Positions 63,531 to 64,000 of a stretch of 64,000 bases of DNA are shown piece by piece. The position numbers and the translations under genes were made by a program. The notes under the pieces were generated by a model. The model saw nothing but the letters and a program-made list of their open reading frames with translations, searched no databases and was not told where the DNA came from. The DNA comes from Burhinus oedicnemus (Eukaryota > Chordata > Aves > Charadriiformes > Burhinidae): the NCBI GenBank assembly GCA_008921705.1, contig VFFE01007634.1:1145085-1209084 (forward strand), written 5' to 3'. The stretch's first letter is position 1. Every line of letters starts with the position of its first letter.

Positions 63531-64000
63531 GTAGGAAGATGCATGTAACAAGCCAGCTGCTCAGCAGAGTTCTTACCTTGCAACGGATGTTGTGAAATGT
63601 TTTTCTGCTGCTCTTGAGTTTGGTTGCCTCTGATAGAGCCTCAGAATCTACTTGACTCATGAAGGCATGTATTCAAGATATGTAGCATGTTAAGATGATG
63701 CTGAAGCAGCTGTGTAGGGAGGGAAGATAGACAAACCTGGTGATGTGAGTGCTACTGCTGTTGGCTGTGAATCATTCATTTTGACGGGAACCCTATCCCA
63801 AGAGAGCTTGGCTCTTTTCTCAGCTTTTCAGTTCAAAGACAGTGCTTTTTTTCTTTTGGAAGTGTTAATCATATTTATCATTGGATTGCCCAGGACTAAC
63901 CAGGAATATGCTGGGTTTGCACGTTACTGTGGCTCGTTTCAGTCCTAGAAAGTTTTATAATTAAATACTGACACTCCTTCTTCTATATTGCCCAAGATCA
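63531..64000 (+). other. EVC2 intron (right edge)
   Basis: Ordinary intron sequence to the window end. The remaining C-terminal EVC2 exons must lie further right. Confidence 0.8.

Noticed and set aside
1..64000. Bacterial-type systems (operons, CRISPR, phage, toxin-antitoxin), tRNA, rRNA, endogenous retrovirus
   Set aside because: Introns, CR1 elements and AT-rich noncoding sequence show a vertebrate chromosome. No repeats with spacers, no LTR pairs, and no retroviral-type reading frames were recognised.

Overview
This window looks like nuclear DNA from a bird. It has one multi-exon vertebrate gene with GT-AG introns, and at least seven CR1 (chicken repeat 1) LINE fragments, most with the usual avian CR1 3' end (variants of a short ATTCTATGA-type tail). 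I see no mammalian SINEs, no operons, no tRNA or rRNA genes and no CRISPR array. The species cannot be fixed from the sequence alone.

The only protein-coding gene I can support is EVC2 (limbin) on the + strand. I identified it by matching translated exons to remembered features of vertebrate EVC2. Sixteen internal exons lie between 2935 and 63530: 2,987 coding bases, about 995 residues. All are open, and the intron phases agree from one exon to the next. The 5' exons (signal peptide, start of the ectodomain) and the 3' exons (C-terminal cilium-targeting part) fall outside the window. In order, the visible protein has a glycosylated ectodomain (exons at 2935, 5181, 7099), one membrane span (12137), and a long charged, coiled-coil-rich cytoplasmic part (15456 onward). 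In other vertebrates EVC2 pairs with EVC at the base of the primary cilium and promotes Hedgehog signalling downstream of Smoothened. EVC usually sits head-to-head upstream, so it would lie to the left of this window.

Everything else is intron. CR1 copies lie at 13.2-14.2 kb (+), 14.6-15.3 kb (-), 26.6-27.1 kb (+), 30.8-31.4 kb (-), 48.5-48.9 kb (-), 58.5-59.0 kb (-) and 60.65-63.2 kb (+). Together they make up roughly 10% of the window. The last is the longest: it keeps the end of the endonuclease and most of the reverse transcriptase, but carries frameshifts, an in-frame stop and a damaged catalytic motif. A 20-N assembly gap flanked by G-runs lies at 59803-59822. The rest is simple repeats, short tandem duplications and two palindromes.

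I did not find a convincing undescribed system. The most testable observations are a possible alternative terminal exon of EVC2 at 51359-51451 with a poly(A) signal just behind it, a weak donor after the largest exon, two NAGNAG acceptors, and inverted CR1 pairs around exons that could favour back-splicing.
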